A stretch of DNA of 64,000 bases, taken from assembly GCA_030062745.1 (NCBI GenBank), contig CP099846.1, positions 310,001-374,000 of the forward strand, read 5' to 3'. How positions within the stretch are numbered: the first letter of the stretch is position 1; each line of letters begins with the position of its first letter. The notes below the pieces were generated by a model. It saw nothing but the letters and a program-made list of their open reading frames with translations. It ran no database searches and was not told the DNA's origin. Shown here piece by piece: positions 1 through 11,434 of this stretch. The translations under genes and the position numbers were made by a program. This DNA is from Capitulum mitella. Taxonomy: Eukaryota; Arthropoda; Thecostraca; Pollicipedomorpha; Pollicipedidae.

Positions 1-420
1 CTTTGGATAGCGTGAGGCACCTGCGGAGTGTCTTATACTGTCCGAAACAGACAATTAAAACAAAATAATAATATTTTAGGCACCAAAGAAGAATTAAAAA
101 CCTAAAGAAAACGTGCTCCAAATATACAAGAAGGCTTTGTGTGCTATGAAGAGAGGCCCATGGTCTGAATGAGCGTTTAGGGGCCCCTGCTAGCTGGTAG
201 GGGAATTCATTTCATGTCTGGGGAAGGCCACATCTCGGCCCATAAAGAGCCCATGTCATTCCCTGAAGAGGCCTCCTTTCGGTTTGGAGAAGGACCCTGT
301 CCCTACCTCCAGAGGTCGACAGGGGCGCTTTACAGGAGGATAGGGCGTCCTCTACAGACAGGCGGTGACCCCCTGGTGAACAGGGGCCCCTAAACGATCA
401 TTCAGGGGGCCCTGCTCTCC

Positions 421-483
421 CGTAAAGGTATTCCTGCCGACCCGTAAGAGGCACCCGTCAGGTCGGCAGGAACGTCTTTACAG
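421..483. repeat. Hairpin conserved in both composite-element copies
   Basis: CGTAAAGGTATTCCTGCCGA (421-440) pairs with the arm at 463-483 (TCGGCAGGAACGTCTTTACAG) with few mismatches, around a 22-base loop. The same hairpin, better preserved, is at 35925-35988 in the other copy. Confidence 0.75.
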
Positions 484-573
484 GCGAGCATGGGCCCCCT
501 TTACACTTCAGCGGGACCTCTTCACAAACCGACAGTAATTCTAACCATACGGAGCCCCACTGATTACGAGGGC

Positions 574-2010
574 CAGGCGCGGATCCAAAGGGGCGGGGCA
601 ATTGGGGCTATCGCCCCTTCCCCCCTGAGGCCTGAGAAGGGACCCCTGTCAGACTTGAAAGGAGCCCCGAAGGGGCTCCGTATGAGCTCCACGGGGCCTC
701 TGTAAGAACCTGACGGGCTCCTGATGTAGTCAGGGAGGCTTCCTGGAGGGTTAGATGACCTCTGAGACGCACAGAGGGCTCCTGAAGCTCCCAAAGAGCC
801 CCTGAGACCACAGCAGGGTCAAAAAAAAAAACGGCAGAGTGTCCCTCAGACTGCCAGATGGCTCATAAGGCCCCTGAGACAGCCAAGATGAGGACTCAGT
901 CCCTAGCGGGACCCTGTAAGTGAAGAGCTGAAGGTTCTTGATGTAGTCAGAGGGCCTCCGGAGGGTTAATGAGACCCTGACACGGTAAGATGGCCTCTAA
1001 GATAGAAAGAAGGGCCTTTGAAACTCTTCTTGTGCCCCAGAGACCGCGAGGGGCCCCAACACGGCAAAAGGGCCATGAGACCGTTAAAATTGCCAGAGAG
1101 GCACCTGAGACGGACAGAACCTAAGAAGGTGTCTAGCACGGCATAAGGAGACTCTGACCAGCCAGATGGGCTCCTGAACGGGGATTCGTCGTTGACCCTC
1201 TCAACCTCGAGAGGAGCCCCAAATGGGCTACACTGGCCTTTTTGAAACCTTGAGGGGTTCTTGATGCTTCCAGGGGCCCCCGGGAAGGTCAGGCGGTTTG
1301 TTAAACTACCACACCTTGAGACGTCCAGACTGCTCCTGAAACGGCCTAGCTAGAGGATTGCCAGAGGCGCCTTTGTTACGGCAGAGAGAGAGACTTAGGG
1401 AGGGCTCTCTTTAGTGCGTGAGGCGCTCCTTGACGACAAAAACGTTCCAGGGACGACAGGAGGGAACCCGAAATGGCTTAAGCGTCCCTGAAACTGCCGG
1501 GTGGGTCCCTGGGACTGTCCGAGGTGCCCCTGAAACTACCAAAGGAGCGCCTGAGACGTCCCGCAAGACACGAGAAGCTGTAAAAGGAACCTGAGACCAC
1601 TAGAGGGTCTTGGCACGGCAGACGGTCCGAGACCACCAAAAGCGCCACTGTAACTGCAAGAGGGGACCTTAACTACGCTGACAAAAAAAGAGAAATCCCC
1701 AGAAGATACGGGATGACGGGGGACAGACGGGCTCCTGGACCAGATACAGACATGACATTTCAAATGGATGCAGGATCGGAACCGCCTAAATCTCGCCGTT
1801 TTTGTCATATTTCGGCCACTTTGTTCGGGAACAAAACGCAGAATTTTCTCAAATAAGGTGACACGTTTGAATTTTTCGGTTATTTGATATGGTAGAAAAA
1901 GCAAAATTACATTATTTCTGATATCTGAAGGGCCAAAAAATGGCGTCCCCGCGCTGATCATTCGCCTCCATCCCTTCCCCCGCCATGGCGAAATGCTGGA
2001 TCCGCCCTTG
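574..2010 (-). mobile_element. Inner element nested in the composite element
   Basis: A second TIR pair lies inside the outer element: CAGGCGCGGATCCA at 574 and, inverted, TGGATCCGCCCTTG ending at 2010. Flanks ACGAGGGC and GCCAGAGC are a weak 8-bp match. The interior is a degenerate tandem repeat of about 25-40 bases (variants of GCCCCTGAGACNGCCAGA) and an AT-rich block at 1760-1950. The same nesting occurs at 33883-35834, so it predates duplication of the composite. Confidence 0.6.
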
Positions 2011-2093
2011 GCCAGAGCTCCCATTGTTTACGAGGGCCCCCTTGATCCGCTTTGGCCCCCTCCCCCCGGGGTGGAATCCTGGCTACGCCCCTG

Positions 2094-2392
2094 ACCCTTA
2101 TCAAGGCTTCTTAACCGCTCTTCCCATTCACTGTCACTAGGGCCATCGATAAGAGGGATGGGGCATATAACGTTATGTTTATCTGCAATGGCTTTGAAGG
2201 GCATATGTCCCCACAGCCCGTAAACCAGCACCGTTAGCATTAGTTACAGCACAGCTGAACGTCACAAGCTGGGTAAAATTAGGCACAATTGATGTAATCC
2301 AGCCGTCAACATCATGTAACACTTCGCTGTCTACGTGGCTCTCTCCTGCGTTTGCCACCGTGAGGGATAACAGCTAACGTGGTCGCCGGCAG
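2094..2392 (+). other. Intron remainder upstream of the first visible peroxidase exon
   Basis: Between the transposable element and the exon acceptor (AG at 2391-2392) I see no exon or named element. The earlier peroxidase exons, which would carry the distal histidine motif, are not in the window. Confidence 0.5.
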
Positions 2393-2582
2393 ATGAACCA
2401 GATCACGGCTTACCTGGACGCCAGTAACGTGTACGGCTCGTCAGAGCACGAAATGGAGGAGCTGCGCACCAATAAAGACGGCCTGTTGAAGTCGCGGCCC
2501 GTGCACGGCCATGCCTACCTGCCGCCGGACTCCTTCACCTGCAAGGACGTCAAAAAGCCGGAGTGGACCTGCTTTAAGGCCG
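2393..2582 (+). CDS. Peroxidase exon a
   Basis: Acceptor GCCGGCAG just before 2393 and donor GTGAGA at 2583; ends in phase 1. Encodes [17 protein letters not shown] and on to [10 protein letters not shown], the segment that precedes the catalytic Arg/Glu motif. The ATG at the exon start is an internal methionine of the family motif, not the translation start. Confidence 0.93.
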
Positions 2583-5500
2583 GTGAGACGGCCAGATGAC
2601 CAGCGATGGCGAACTGGTGTGCTGGTAGTCGGGGGTACGGTCCGGAGAGTTCGCCTGAACGTCATATGTGAGGGGAAAAATACTAACGACTATGCACCGA
2701 AGTTCGAGGGCTGTTTCTTTCCGAAAACCAGCTTTGTATCACATGGTTTTAATGTAGAGTATGCTAAACTTGTGCACAACCACGACTGAAAGGGTTACTA
2801 GATAATAGCTCGAAGGAGAAAATGAATGCACAACTTAAATATAGAGCCCTACTATACGCCTAAACATTGATATGGTGCAATGCCTGACGAAGATGGCTTG
2901 CAAGACCTTTAGCAGAAAATCCGGCGTTTGGAAGTTTTTCGCACTTATGAAAAATAAAAGTGTAGTTGCATATTTTAATGGACATGGCCAGTGACCATTT
3001 TCTGCGAACCCACATTCCGTTGTCAAGAGTGCCTGATAATGGTCATCCTACGAATGGCATAGGTATGATTTATGCTTCGTCCTTTCTTTCTGATATTGGC
3101 TCCCTCGACAACTTATCTTGCTCACTGTACTGTTTATCTTCCTTGTAGTTTGTTTTACGCAACATTTTATAGTCCTATCGCCCGGCGATCCACATCATCT
3201 TGCATAAGCAGCCCTCTCATGCCAAAGTGACTCATTCCGGTCCCCAGGAGACGAACGCGTCAACGAGCAGGTCGACCTGGTGCTGATGCACACCCTCTGG
3301 ATGCGAGAGCACAACCGGCTGGCAAGAGCCCTCAAGACGGTCAACCCGCGCTGGAGCGACGAGCGGCTCTTCCAGGAGGCGCGCCGCATCGTGGCCGCAG
3401 AGATGCAGCACATCACCTACAACGAGTTCCTGCCGATCGTGCTGGGTACGGTCTGGTCGTCCGGGCAGGCTCAAGACGGGAGGTGGTACCTTACCCCTCC
3501 AGGCTCAAAGATCGCGAGCCTCGCGCGCCTCGGATATACCGGCGTTTGCGGTGCCGCCAGCGCATGGAGAGTTATCTGCGCCGATAATGGCGTGGCCAGG
3601 TGCAACATGCAGTACATACCATGTCCTCTTTAGACACACTGCATTGGCGGCATGTAGCCGTTTTCTGCCGGCGTCGGGTTTTGCGAGTCTTGTAATAGGT
3701 ACGGCCGGAAGACAAACTTGTCGGCCGACGACGAGTGGAGATGTAAGTTCGTCCCGCGATTTCTCCCGGACAACCACCGGCAACGAGGATTTCTCAAATG
3801 GCCTGCTGAGTGCGGTACTCCGTTCTGATTCGGTGGCGTCTCCGCCAGGTTACCGTCACATGCAGAAGACAAAGCTGTTGTCGCCGCTGAAACGCGGCTT
3901 CTCCAGCAACTACGACCCCGACATCAGTGCCGGTATCACCAACGAGTTCTCCACGGCCGCCTTCCGCATGGGGCACACCCTGATCCCCGACAACATTATG
4001 TGAGTGCGCAGCGCCCCATTTGCAAGCTAATAAATAAGAAGTTGACGAATATACGGTGTGAGGTGATCAATGTCATGTGCTTTATCAGTGGCATGCGGAC
4101 CAGTGGAGGCAATACTCATGACGTTCGTGTGTCGGGGATTACGTTCGGTGGACGTGGCGACCTTCACGGCTCGGCCGAGCGCCGACTGTCCACTCTGGCC
4201 CGTTCCAGATCGATGACGCAGTTCGGCAACAAAGAGAAGGTGACGCCTCTGCACCGAACCCAGTTCACACCGTTTGACCTGTACCGCAAGGATGCCTTTA
4301 GCGGTCTGCTGCGCGGCCTGCTCGAGATGCCCAGCATGAAGTTCGACAACGCCTTCAGCAAGGAGGTGCGGTGCTAGTCCTTTGATAGACCCACAGCCGT
4401 CTCGAGACTTGTTACGGCTACAGATCCAGGAACTGACCAGGGGAGTTTTCGAAATCCTGGCTTCGCTTCCAAATTACATCATAGTTTGTGACATAGTGCC
4501 TCCCTCTATAATCATCATTCAAACTGGTGTTCTTCTTCAGTCGTATTTCAAACGTCCTTGTGTGTAATTCTGCGTCCATCAAGTGCTTACTATGATTTTC
4601 GTTTCCATTTACCGCCATTTTCCAGATGGTCATCACACATTCAAGATTCCACGTATCCAGGTGCTCTTCAGACGTTCAAAATCATTTGCACAGACGGTTA
4701 TCGTCCATTTTACAATGTGGACGATATTTGCCATTTTCAACGGATACTCATCAGACACTGGTCACCCTTTCGTAACGGTGGGGAATGATTCCACGGTGGT
4801 GAGATGTTTTCAGAAGGAAGCTGTTCCTGAGCCGTGTCTTTCCATGTGACACAGAGCCAAATATTTCTTATTTTTCAAACTGCGGCAGTAAAATCGTCGT
4901 CACCACTCCTCCTTTCGGTGTCCCCGCTACCTGCAGGTGTCTCCCGGCCCTCATAAACATACCAAAAAACAATAATTTTATTTCAGTCTTCTTTTCCACC
5001 GGTCTTCTCCAGTCTCAGTCTTCTTCCTTCGCCTTAGGCTTCTTCCAGTCAACAAAGATGATTTCAACCAAAGGAGACTTTTGGCTGCTTTGTTTCTACT
5101 AAATGTTATACTTTGACTTTTGGGCTGACTCTCTTTAGTCCCCTTCCAACGATATCATACTGGTAGGATGTTCTTCAAGCTTTTTCAGAATTGTCTACAC
5201 CCGGCAGGCGCCAATGTTGCCGATCGCCGTCTGTTTCCCTTTGCTTGTGTCGGCAGTGGTAAGGCATGCCGTTCCAGTCTCAGGGACTGTTCGGCATGCC
5301 CTCCACACCCGCCTCCGGCGCGGCCGAGCCCGACCGCCGTCTGACGCTCCCGTGCCGTTCCGCCAGCTGCTGGGGCACCTGTTCCAGTTCGAGGGCCTGT
5401 TCGGCATGGACCTGGTGGCCCTGAACATCCAGCGAGGCAGAGACCACGGCATACCTTCGTACAACAAGCTCAGAGAGATCTGTGGCCTGAAGAAGGCCAC

Positions 5501-7297
5501 CACCTGGAGCGACCTCGCTACCGAAATCGACGCCCAGGTAAAGCCCTCCTCCATCCACTACGTCAAACGTCGGCAAACGACGCCCCTCCCCCCGAGTCAT
5601 TCGCTCTCCTGTTCGCATTATCTTTCTTTCTTTCTTTCCGTCCCTTTTCCTTCCTTCTCTCTTTCCTTCTTTTCCTCTTTCTTCCCCTCTCTCTCTGGCG
5701 TGCTCTCTCTCCTTCTACCTTTCTGTCTCTGTTCCCTCTTTGTTTCACTGGTCTCTATTAGTCCCCTTCTCACTGGTCACTAGTCTCCCACCTCCTCTTT
5801 TTTATCTCGCTTCTCTGATAGCTATTATTCTTCTCTCATTATCATTATACTTTACATATCTAATCCCAAATATCTAAGGCATCACATACATTTCGATACG
5901 TGCATGATGTATCTCATTTTTGTCTCTTGATCTCACTTCCTTATTTCGCCCTTGCGAGGGCGGGGACGAGGGTAGAGGCTTTCGCGAGGACGACGGCGAG
6001 GGCGAGGGCTTACGCGAGGGCGATGGCGAGGGCGAGGGTCCCTGGTCGACCTACTGGTGTCGAGCGAATGATGAGTGGCGTTTCAAGCGCCCTCTGCGTG
6101 ACTGCCCGAGTGAGCCGCCCCTGTCGTCCGCAGACACTGAGCAAGTTTGCGCTGCTGTACAAGTCGGTGGACGATGTGGACCTGTTTATCGGCGGCGTGT
6201 CCGAGCGGCCGGTGGACGATGCCCTGGTGGGTCCCACGTTCCGCTGCATCATCACCGACCAGTTCGCCCGACAGAAGGCCGGCGACAGATACTTCTACGA
6301 GGAGGGCGGACAGACCGGCTCGTTCACGCCTGGTGAGTGGCCGCAGGGAGCCGCCCGAGCCGTCTGCGCCTGCTGAGCGTGCGTCTGCAGGTCCGGACCA
6401 GCACCGGCTCGCCTGGCAGCCGTGCACACTGTAGAGGGCCGCGTGCTAGGTGTGAGGGATGCGGGGCTTTCAGTGGCCAGACGCCACCTGAAGCTGGCAG
6501 CGTTAGTGGTCGGAACCAGGCCGCGCCGCCCCGCCGGCGGCACAGAGGTGGTGACCTGACCGTGCCCGGCGTTTGCAGGCCAGCTGGACGAGATCCGCAA
6601 GGTGCGCCTGTCGCGGGTAATCTGCGACAACGACAACATCGGCTGGGTGCAGCCGTTGGCCATGCTGCAGCCCGACCCGGCCACGTGAGTGCCTGAGGCC
6701 GGCAGGCGGCGTGCGAGACCTTCTCCACTGAGCCAGGGTGTGGCGTCAGACCTCTGCCTCTGCCTGCCCTGGGCCCTATCGTCGGATACCTGCCAGCTGT
6801 TCGAGAGGCGGTAGAACAATCCTCCGCCTACATGTCTTCTTTCTCCAAACACGTTAGACCGTTCAATCACAAAAAAAAAACAGTCAGCATAAAATAGTAT
6901 CGGTGTCGTGCGATTTTATGGACCATGAAAGCCTAACGCCAGTGCAAAGGAGAAAAGACCACGAAGGCGAATCCTTCGTTTCCAGAGGTCCTACCACGAC
7001 TGGTGAACCTTGGGCAATCCGGTTCAAGAAGCGCCGTGGAAAAAATGTGGGAAATCGTTCTCTCCATTCTACGCCATGTACATAAAACTGACACTGAAGC
7101 CAATGAAGATAGCCAGGAACATGGACTCTTGCCCTTCGAGTTTCCATGTCTTCGGTTTTGCATGCACATGTCCAGTGCTTTTTCATAACGGTCAGCTTCG
7201 ACTGTAACTCTGCCGTGCGCATTTCAGGAATCCACGGACGCCGTGCGCGAACAGCTCTGCGCTCCCCAGTCTGGATATCCACAAATGGGCCGAGTGA
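2393..7297 (+). CDS. Animal heme peroxidase (peroxidasin/chorion-peroxidase type), C-terminal eight exons
   Basis: Exons 2393-2582, 3248-3445, 3849-3999, 4209-4365, 5367-5537, 6134-6332, 6579-6684 and 7228-7297 join in phase to 1242 bases (413 codons plus stop). Family knowledge: these secreted haem enzymes use H2O2 to oxidise halides or tyrosyl substrates. Seen here: [18 protein letters not shown], holding the catalytic Arg and the Glu that ester-links haem (MPO R239/E242 equivalents); [11 protein letters not shown]; the proximal His in [12 protein letters not shown]; the supporting Asn in [18 protein letters not shown] near the end. The distal Asp-His (WGQFLDHD-type) part, signal peptide and any LRR/Ig domains would be encoded upstream, outside the window. 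Every intron has GT-AG ends and no stop interrupts the joined frame, so the gene looks functional. Whether it is peroxidasin, peroxinectin or chorion peroxidase cannot be decided from this part. Confidence 0.95.
3248..3445 (+). CDS. Peroxidase exon b (catalytic Arg, haem-linking Glu)
   Basis: Acceptor GTCCCCAG, donor GTACGG at 3446, phases 1 to 1. Encodes [18 protein letters not shown], then [18 protein letters not shown] and [14 protein letters not shown], all signature segments of animal peroxidases. Confidence 0.95.
3849..3999 (+). CDS. Peroxidase exon c (proximal His)
   Basis: Acceptor TCCGCCAG, donor GTGAGT at 4000, phases 1 to 2. Encodes [18 protein letters not shown] and [15 protein letters not shown], with the proximal haem-ligand His. 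Confidence 0.94.
4209..4365 (+). CDS. Peroxidase exon d
   Basis: The phase-2 end of exon c fits only an acceptor giving one base before the frame: CCCGTTCCAG ending at 4208. Donor is GTGCGG at 4366, phase 0. Encodes [20 protein letters not shown] and ends FSKE, the variable segment between the His and the QRGRDHG motifs. Confidence 0.88.
4366..5366 (+). other. Peroxidase intron, no element recognised
   Basis: About 1 kb between exons d and e. It holds loosely repeated blocks of roughly 50 bases (variants of TTCAGACGTTCAAA and CCATTTTAC, about 4510-4760) but nothing coding that joins in phase. Confidence 0.5.
5367..5537 (+). CDS. Peroxidase exon e (QRGRDHG motif)
   Basis: Acceptor CGTTCCGCCAG, donor GTAAAG at 5538, phase 0 to 0 (57 codons). 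Encodes [20 protein letters not shown] followed by NKLREICGL, with the Asn that hydrogen-bonds the proximal His. Open reading frame upstream of the acceptor is intronic. Confidence 0.94.
5605..5770 (+). repeat. Pyrimidine-rich tract in peroxidase intron
   Basis: Nearly pure C/T sequence made of CTTT, TTCC and CTCT units, just after the exon e donor. Ordinary low-complexity intron sequence. Confidence 0.8.
5950..6046 (+). repeat. GCGAGG-type hexamer repeat in intron
   Basis: Imperfect repeats of GCGAGG/GGCGAGGGC, about 100 bases before exon f. The frames are open only because the period is a multiple of three. Confidence 0.75.
6134..6332 (+). CDS. Peroxidase exon f
   Basis: Acceptor TCGTCCGCAG, donor GTGAGT at 6333, phases 0 to 1. 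Encodes the helix-rich segment [20 protein letters not shown] and [20 protein letters not shown], typical of the family C-terminal half. Confidence 0.94.
6579..6684 (+). CDS. Peroxidase exon g
   Basis: Acceptor GGCGTTTGCAG, donor GTGAGT at 6685, phases 1 to 2. Encodes [20 protein letters not shown] and [13 protein letters not shown], matching the conserved RVICDN region. Confidence 0.93.
7228..7297 (+). CDS. Peroxidase terminal exon
   Basis: Acceptor GCATTTCAG; the first base completes the Thr codon of exon g. Encodes [20 protein letters not shown], then AE and a TGA at 7295-7297. NPR-PC followed by an LD-W end is the usual C-terminus of these enzymes. Confidence 0.9.
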
Positions 7298-7490
7298 CGT
7301 CAGTCAGAACAGCAGCATCGGCCTACGCGGTCCGACAGCCGAGCTGACGTCAGATGACGTCACCTGCGCTCCACGCGGCGTTTTCGACGGCTCGTGCCGC
7401 GGGGCGCTCGATGTCTCGAGAGGTGTGATAGACTTGTTGGAGTGTGTTGTAACCTGCAGTGCCTAATCGATGCTTTAAGTGGGATTTTAA

Positions 7491-7496
7491 ATTAAA
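7491..7496 (+). terminator. Candidate poly(A) signal of the peroxidase gene
   Basis: ATTAAA, a common variant hexamer, about 195 bases after the stop codon. Placement is plausible; no transcript evidence. Confidence 0.4.
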
Positions 7497-8111
7497 TCGA
7501 AAGTGCGATGCTGCCGTGCAAATGGTGGTCGGATAAAGCCATTTCGAGTTTCGTATGGTATTCTGCTTTTCTCTCTACGTCGTGTCACTTGTTTGTTTTT
7601 GTTACGTGAATTTCATGTCAAACCGAATAAGAAAAGGCTGAGGGTATTACGCTGCTTCGCAAATCTTTGATCAGTGGCGATGAAACGAATTTTCGCCATG
7701 TTATAGATGTAAAGCTGTCAGCATTTTACCACTTTTCACCTTTCCTGCTTCACATCATTCGCAGCGCGCCCCACAATTACGAACGGTTCACGCGGCTACC
7801 GTTCATTTTGAACAGTTTGCCATGTAGATGATCCTGACAGTTTGTAGTCTTGCGCACTTTGGTCCGAAAGTCATCGCAAACATGCCCCTTGAAACTTCGT
7901 TAGCCCGTCCGACACGGATAAAAGCAAACTGTGCGTGAATGAAGTGTAAGTCAACAAGAAACGAGTTTATGTAAATCGTTTGGTACATTCCTTGAAGCTA
8001 GAGCTTCCTCAACTATGAACGATATCACCATTGCTACCTATAGTGACATTGATGATTCCGGCTGTAAACGTGGTACTGAAGGTATTTCGTGCAACGCGTA
8101 GCATTTGCCGG
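7497..8111. other. Intergenic stretch, nothing recognised
   Basis: Follows the peroxidase 3' end. Short open frames only; no motif or repeat family recognised. Confidence 0.5.
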
Positions 8112-8352
8112 TGCGTGACTTCCTGACACTCGAAGGATTCACAAAGCAATAGATGTCCTGATGTATGACGTATGAGGTGTCCGAAATATAGTTTTACTGG
8201 AGCTGCAGCGACACAGATGGTAAGCGCGATTTCGAATTCGAATGTTTTTCGCTCAGCTCGTATACTTTGATGACATGCGACCTCCTGAAACTCAAATGAT
8301 TCACGAAGCAATAAATGGCCTTATGTGTAACGCATGTAATGTCCGAAAAATC
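8112..8352 (+). repeat. Diverged tandem duplication (about 160-base unit)
   Basis: The stretch 8112-8190 (TGCGTGACTTCCTGACACTC onward) is repeated with substitutions at 8274-8352 (CATGCGACCTCCTGAAACTC onward), sharing GATTCAC-AAGCAATA-ATG and TGTCCGAAA. It abuts the 5' side of the LINE fragment. Confidence 0.65.
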
Positions 8353-8379
8353 TGAAAATTTGATGTTGGCTGTTGTCTG

Positions 8380-10020
8380 CAACCAAGGCATCATCAGAGT
8401 CCCACGGAGCCATGGCCGTGCTCTGAAGCCGGCTTCCATTCTGCGTCCTCTCCTGAACGGTTTGGCTGCCTGCGGCGAGGACGACGTCAGTATCCGCATG
8501 ATCCGTATATCTTTTGATTCTATCGGCGCGGTGCTCCTGCATTTGATCAATTCCAGTATCTCCTTCTCCGATATCTCAGATTCCTGGAAACATTTCCTCG
8601 TTTGTTTCATCTTTAAATCTGGGGATCCGACTAACCCATCCAACTTCCGGCCGACTTCTCTTGTCCCTGTCGTTACCAAGATTGTAGAGCGGGCCGTCTA
8701 TCTACAGCTTTACAATTACCTGTGCCAGAACCACCTCCTTTCCCCAACTCAGCAGGGATTCCGCCCTCGTCACTCGACGGAAACCGCACTGATATCCATA
8801 TCCGGCCACATCCTTTCAGCCAATGACCTTGGGGAGATGTCCCTACTTTGCCTACTGGATTTGAGCAAATGCTTTGATGTGGCAGACCACGCTGAATTCC
8901 TGACCACATTGCAGCTTTACAGAATCGATACTTCTTGGTTTTCGGCGTACCTCCGTAATTACACCCAGTGTCAGCCTTCCTGACGCTCAGGGAAGCCCTA
9001 AAATATCTGCCCCACTCCCCAACAACATCAGAATTTTCCAGGGCTCCACTTTCGGCCCCCTGCTCTACTGCGTCTTCGCCAACGATCCGTCTATTCACTG
9101 AGGGCGCAGTAGTCGTCCAGTACGCTGACGACACTCAGTTTGACTAGAAGTAAAAAGTCTGAATTCCAAAACGTCTATGCTACGATGGAACAGGCCCTGA
9201 CTTCTCTTGATGTCTGGTTTCGAGCAAACGGGCTAATGCCCGTTGCCCGTAAGACTCAACTGATGCTACTGGGCAGTGCACAAAATCTGCGCAACGTCTC
9301 TAATTTCACCGTAAAATTTCGCGATCACAATCTTCTCCCCGTCTCGGAAGCCAAAATTTGGGACTAACCTTTGATCGCTGTCTCAGCTGGGATTCCCGCA
9401 TAACCGCCATTACTAGGCGCTGTTTGAGAACCCTAAGTGGCCTATCACATCTAAGAAGTTAACTGCCGCCGTCCGTTATCTCCGCTCTGGCCAATGCTCT
9501 GGTTCTCTCGCAGATCCGTTGCTACATCTCGACAGATTGATATCGACACGATGACATTGACATCTCGGTAGATGTCAATGGTACTCATGGCAACCTGTCT
9601 CGCCTCCAGAAAATCATCTGTAGCAAGAGATATTTTTGGCCCAAGGAAATTTGACGGAAACGGACGTGCTACGGAGACTGGGCTGGCTCATGGCAGAGAA
9701 ACTGGTCTCATGTCATGCACTGTGCCTGGCGCACAAGGTGAGCCTGAAACACTGGCCACCGAGTTTTCATGTGTTGCGGAGAATCGCGACCGACACACCA
9801 GGCAGGATGGCAACCTATAATAGGTACCAAGATCTCGCACGGAGGTGGGTCGGAGACGTTTTTGCAGCCGTGCGGCGCGGCGGCCCAACTCGTTGCCACG
9901 CGATCTGCCCCGACTCCCCATCTCCCTGTTTGGTCGCCATCTGAGATGCCAGCTAAGCAGAGGTCAGGGGTGATCCGCTGTCCATCAACGTGTTGTTTTG
10001 TCGCGTCCTGTGTACTTTTT
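8380..10020 (+). pseudogene. 5'-truncated, decayed non-LTR retrotransposon (CR1/Jockey-like reverse transcriptase)
   Basis: Encodes part of a LINE ORF2: finger segment FRPTSLVPVVTKIVERAV, then NHLLSPTQQGFRPRHSTETA, the LDLSKCFDVADH motif and, after a frameshift near 8980, the YADD active site at 9121-9132 (VVQYADDTQF). The thumb region (LDVWFRANGLMPVARKTQLM) and C-terminal pieces follow in other frames with several stops. The endonuclease half is absent. Domain order and the FRPTSL/GFR/DLSK-FD/YADD motifs are those of non-LTR reverse transcriptases; the clade (CR1, L2 or Jockey) is a guess. It resembles the 15372-21005 copy but is not identical. Confidence 0.85.
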
Positions 10021-11392
10021 TAAGTCATTTAAATGACAATGATTGCGTGCATTGTATGTCTGACAGTGATTGCGTGTACTGATGACCGCTGACCCCTCGC
10101 TTTTATTTCTTTTGTCGAGATGCCGTAATAGCCGCGAGCCTATTGCGGATGGCTTAAATATTCGTCTGAATTCCGCACAGGTGGTGGCGACGTCATCACG
10201 ATGTTAGGATACAGCTTCCGCTGCACCGTCCATGAAATTACAATGACGTCCAATTAGTCGTGGACGGTGCAAACAGTACAGAAGCCAAATAACCAGGACC
10301 AGGTCAAAAATGACTCGAATGTTTGATACGTTCCAAAATCAAAGCCGCTGAACGTGGCAAGGCCAGTAAATATGAAATACGTACATATGTGGCAAAAACG
10401 TGACAATGACAAGTGAGGCCCAGTGCAACCAAGTGTGGGCACAAGCAGTGCTCGGGACTTGTGTCCGACTTTCGTTTCGAGACTTAAGATCGCTTTACAC
10501 GACCACACCAACCGAAAAAAGCTCCTGCGAATCCGTTCACCGTCTGTTGAAGCCCAATACAGACCAAACGGGTGATACATGTGAACCGGAAACACGGAGA
10601 AACGCAAAACACATATGCATGCAGGTTCCCCGAAATCGTACAAACAGCCAGACAAACTGCGACATGGCACGCAGACCGCTGTCGCGATATGTCTTCCTTT
10701 GCTGCGGTAGGCAAATTTTGCAGCGCCCGACACCAGGCGGCCGTATTTCTGGAGGTTACCTTCGCCGTAGGAATACAAGACAAAACCAAACAGAACCTAA
10801 ACTGGATCAGACATTGCAGAGAGATGATCACCAAGTCAAATACGACGAGGAGATTAAGTCCACAGGCACAAAGATAGACATGGCCAGAGAATGGCCAATA
10901 CAATGTACAAGAACGCCTTTGATACCGGCACGAACGCAGTGCACCATTTTCCTTACGCCAACGCACCATTAGCAAACTGTGGCCCGTTTTTTGGAGGCGG
11001 AGTGAAGCTTAACAATGGTCGGCAAAACTAATTCGGCACGTCCCAATTTAAAACACAGGCATCTCGCCACCCTGTGTTCGATTTCTGACCCAGTTCAATA
11101 CCACCAACGCAGGGGAATGCTCACATACAGGGCTTTTTCAAAATATACCAACACGACCGCATACGCTAACAAGAAACCCGACGCCGCCGTGTCCATGCCG
11201 ACATCGGCTTTCATCGACACGCGCCACCACCAGCGTCACCAGACCGGCAGGAAGTACGAGGCCTGAACGGCATTGTCCACGGCTCCTCAGGGCCCACAGC
11301 GCGCCCGCCTCACGTCACTCCGGGTCACGTGGTGTCCCGCTGACTACCGCTGATAGGTCCGGATCGGACCTCACTCATATGACCAGCTCCGG
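10021..11392 (-). other. Probable 3' UTR and downstream region of the RAB5IF-like gene
   Basis: Follows the stop codon of the minus-strand gene. TTTATT at 10112-10117 reads AATAAA on the minus strand, giving a 3' UTR of about 1.3 kb if used. Several long overlapping open frames on both strands (10254-10978) match no family I recognise and are probably chance. Confidence 0.4.
10112..10117 (-). terminator. Candidate poly(A) signal of the RAB5IF-like gene
   Basis: AATAAA on the minus strand, about 1.28 kb after the stop codon; the first canonical hexamer I noticed downstream. Confidence 0.35.
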
Positions 11393-11434
11393 TCAGCCGT
11401 AGTGGAGTCCCGAGTACGTAATGATCCACGTCAC
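11393..11434 (-). CDS. RAB5IF: RAB5IF-like terminal micro-exon (42 bases)
   Basis: Acceptor CATGTTGCAG 629 bases after exon 3; encodes VTWIITYSGLHYG and TGA. This restores the family C-terminus (human -VIWIIFYTAIHYD), which exon 3 alone lacks. It is too short for ORF finders. Confidence 0.9.
   Translation of the reverse strand: MTWIITYSGLHYG

Larger units (their letters stand above)
1..2093 (-). mobile_element. Composite hAT-like element, left copy (cut by window edge)
   Basis: Read on the minus strand this begins at 2093 with CAGGGGCGTAGCCAGGATTC and runs off the window start. It is an inverted copy of 33807-36433: the first bases of the window are the reverse complement of about 36290-36318, and both copies share the start, the hairpin (421-483 here) and the internal tandem repeats. 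CAGGG-type ends are typical of hAT nonautonomous elements; no transposase is present. It lies upstream of the first visible peroxidase exon, so probably inside an intron of that gene (inference). Confidence 0.75.

Noticed and set aside
5214..5366. Open frame running into peroxidase exon e from upstream
   Set aside because: It lies before a good acceptor and does not continue family sequence; intron.
10254..10978. Overlapping 160-190-codon ORFs on both strands
   Set aside because: No domain, no splice context and antisense overlap; probably chance within the 3' region of the RAB5IF-like gene.
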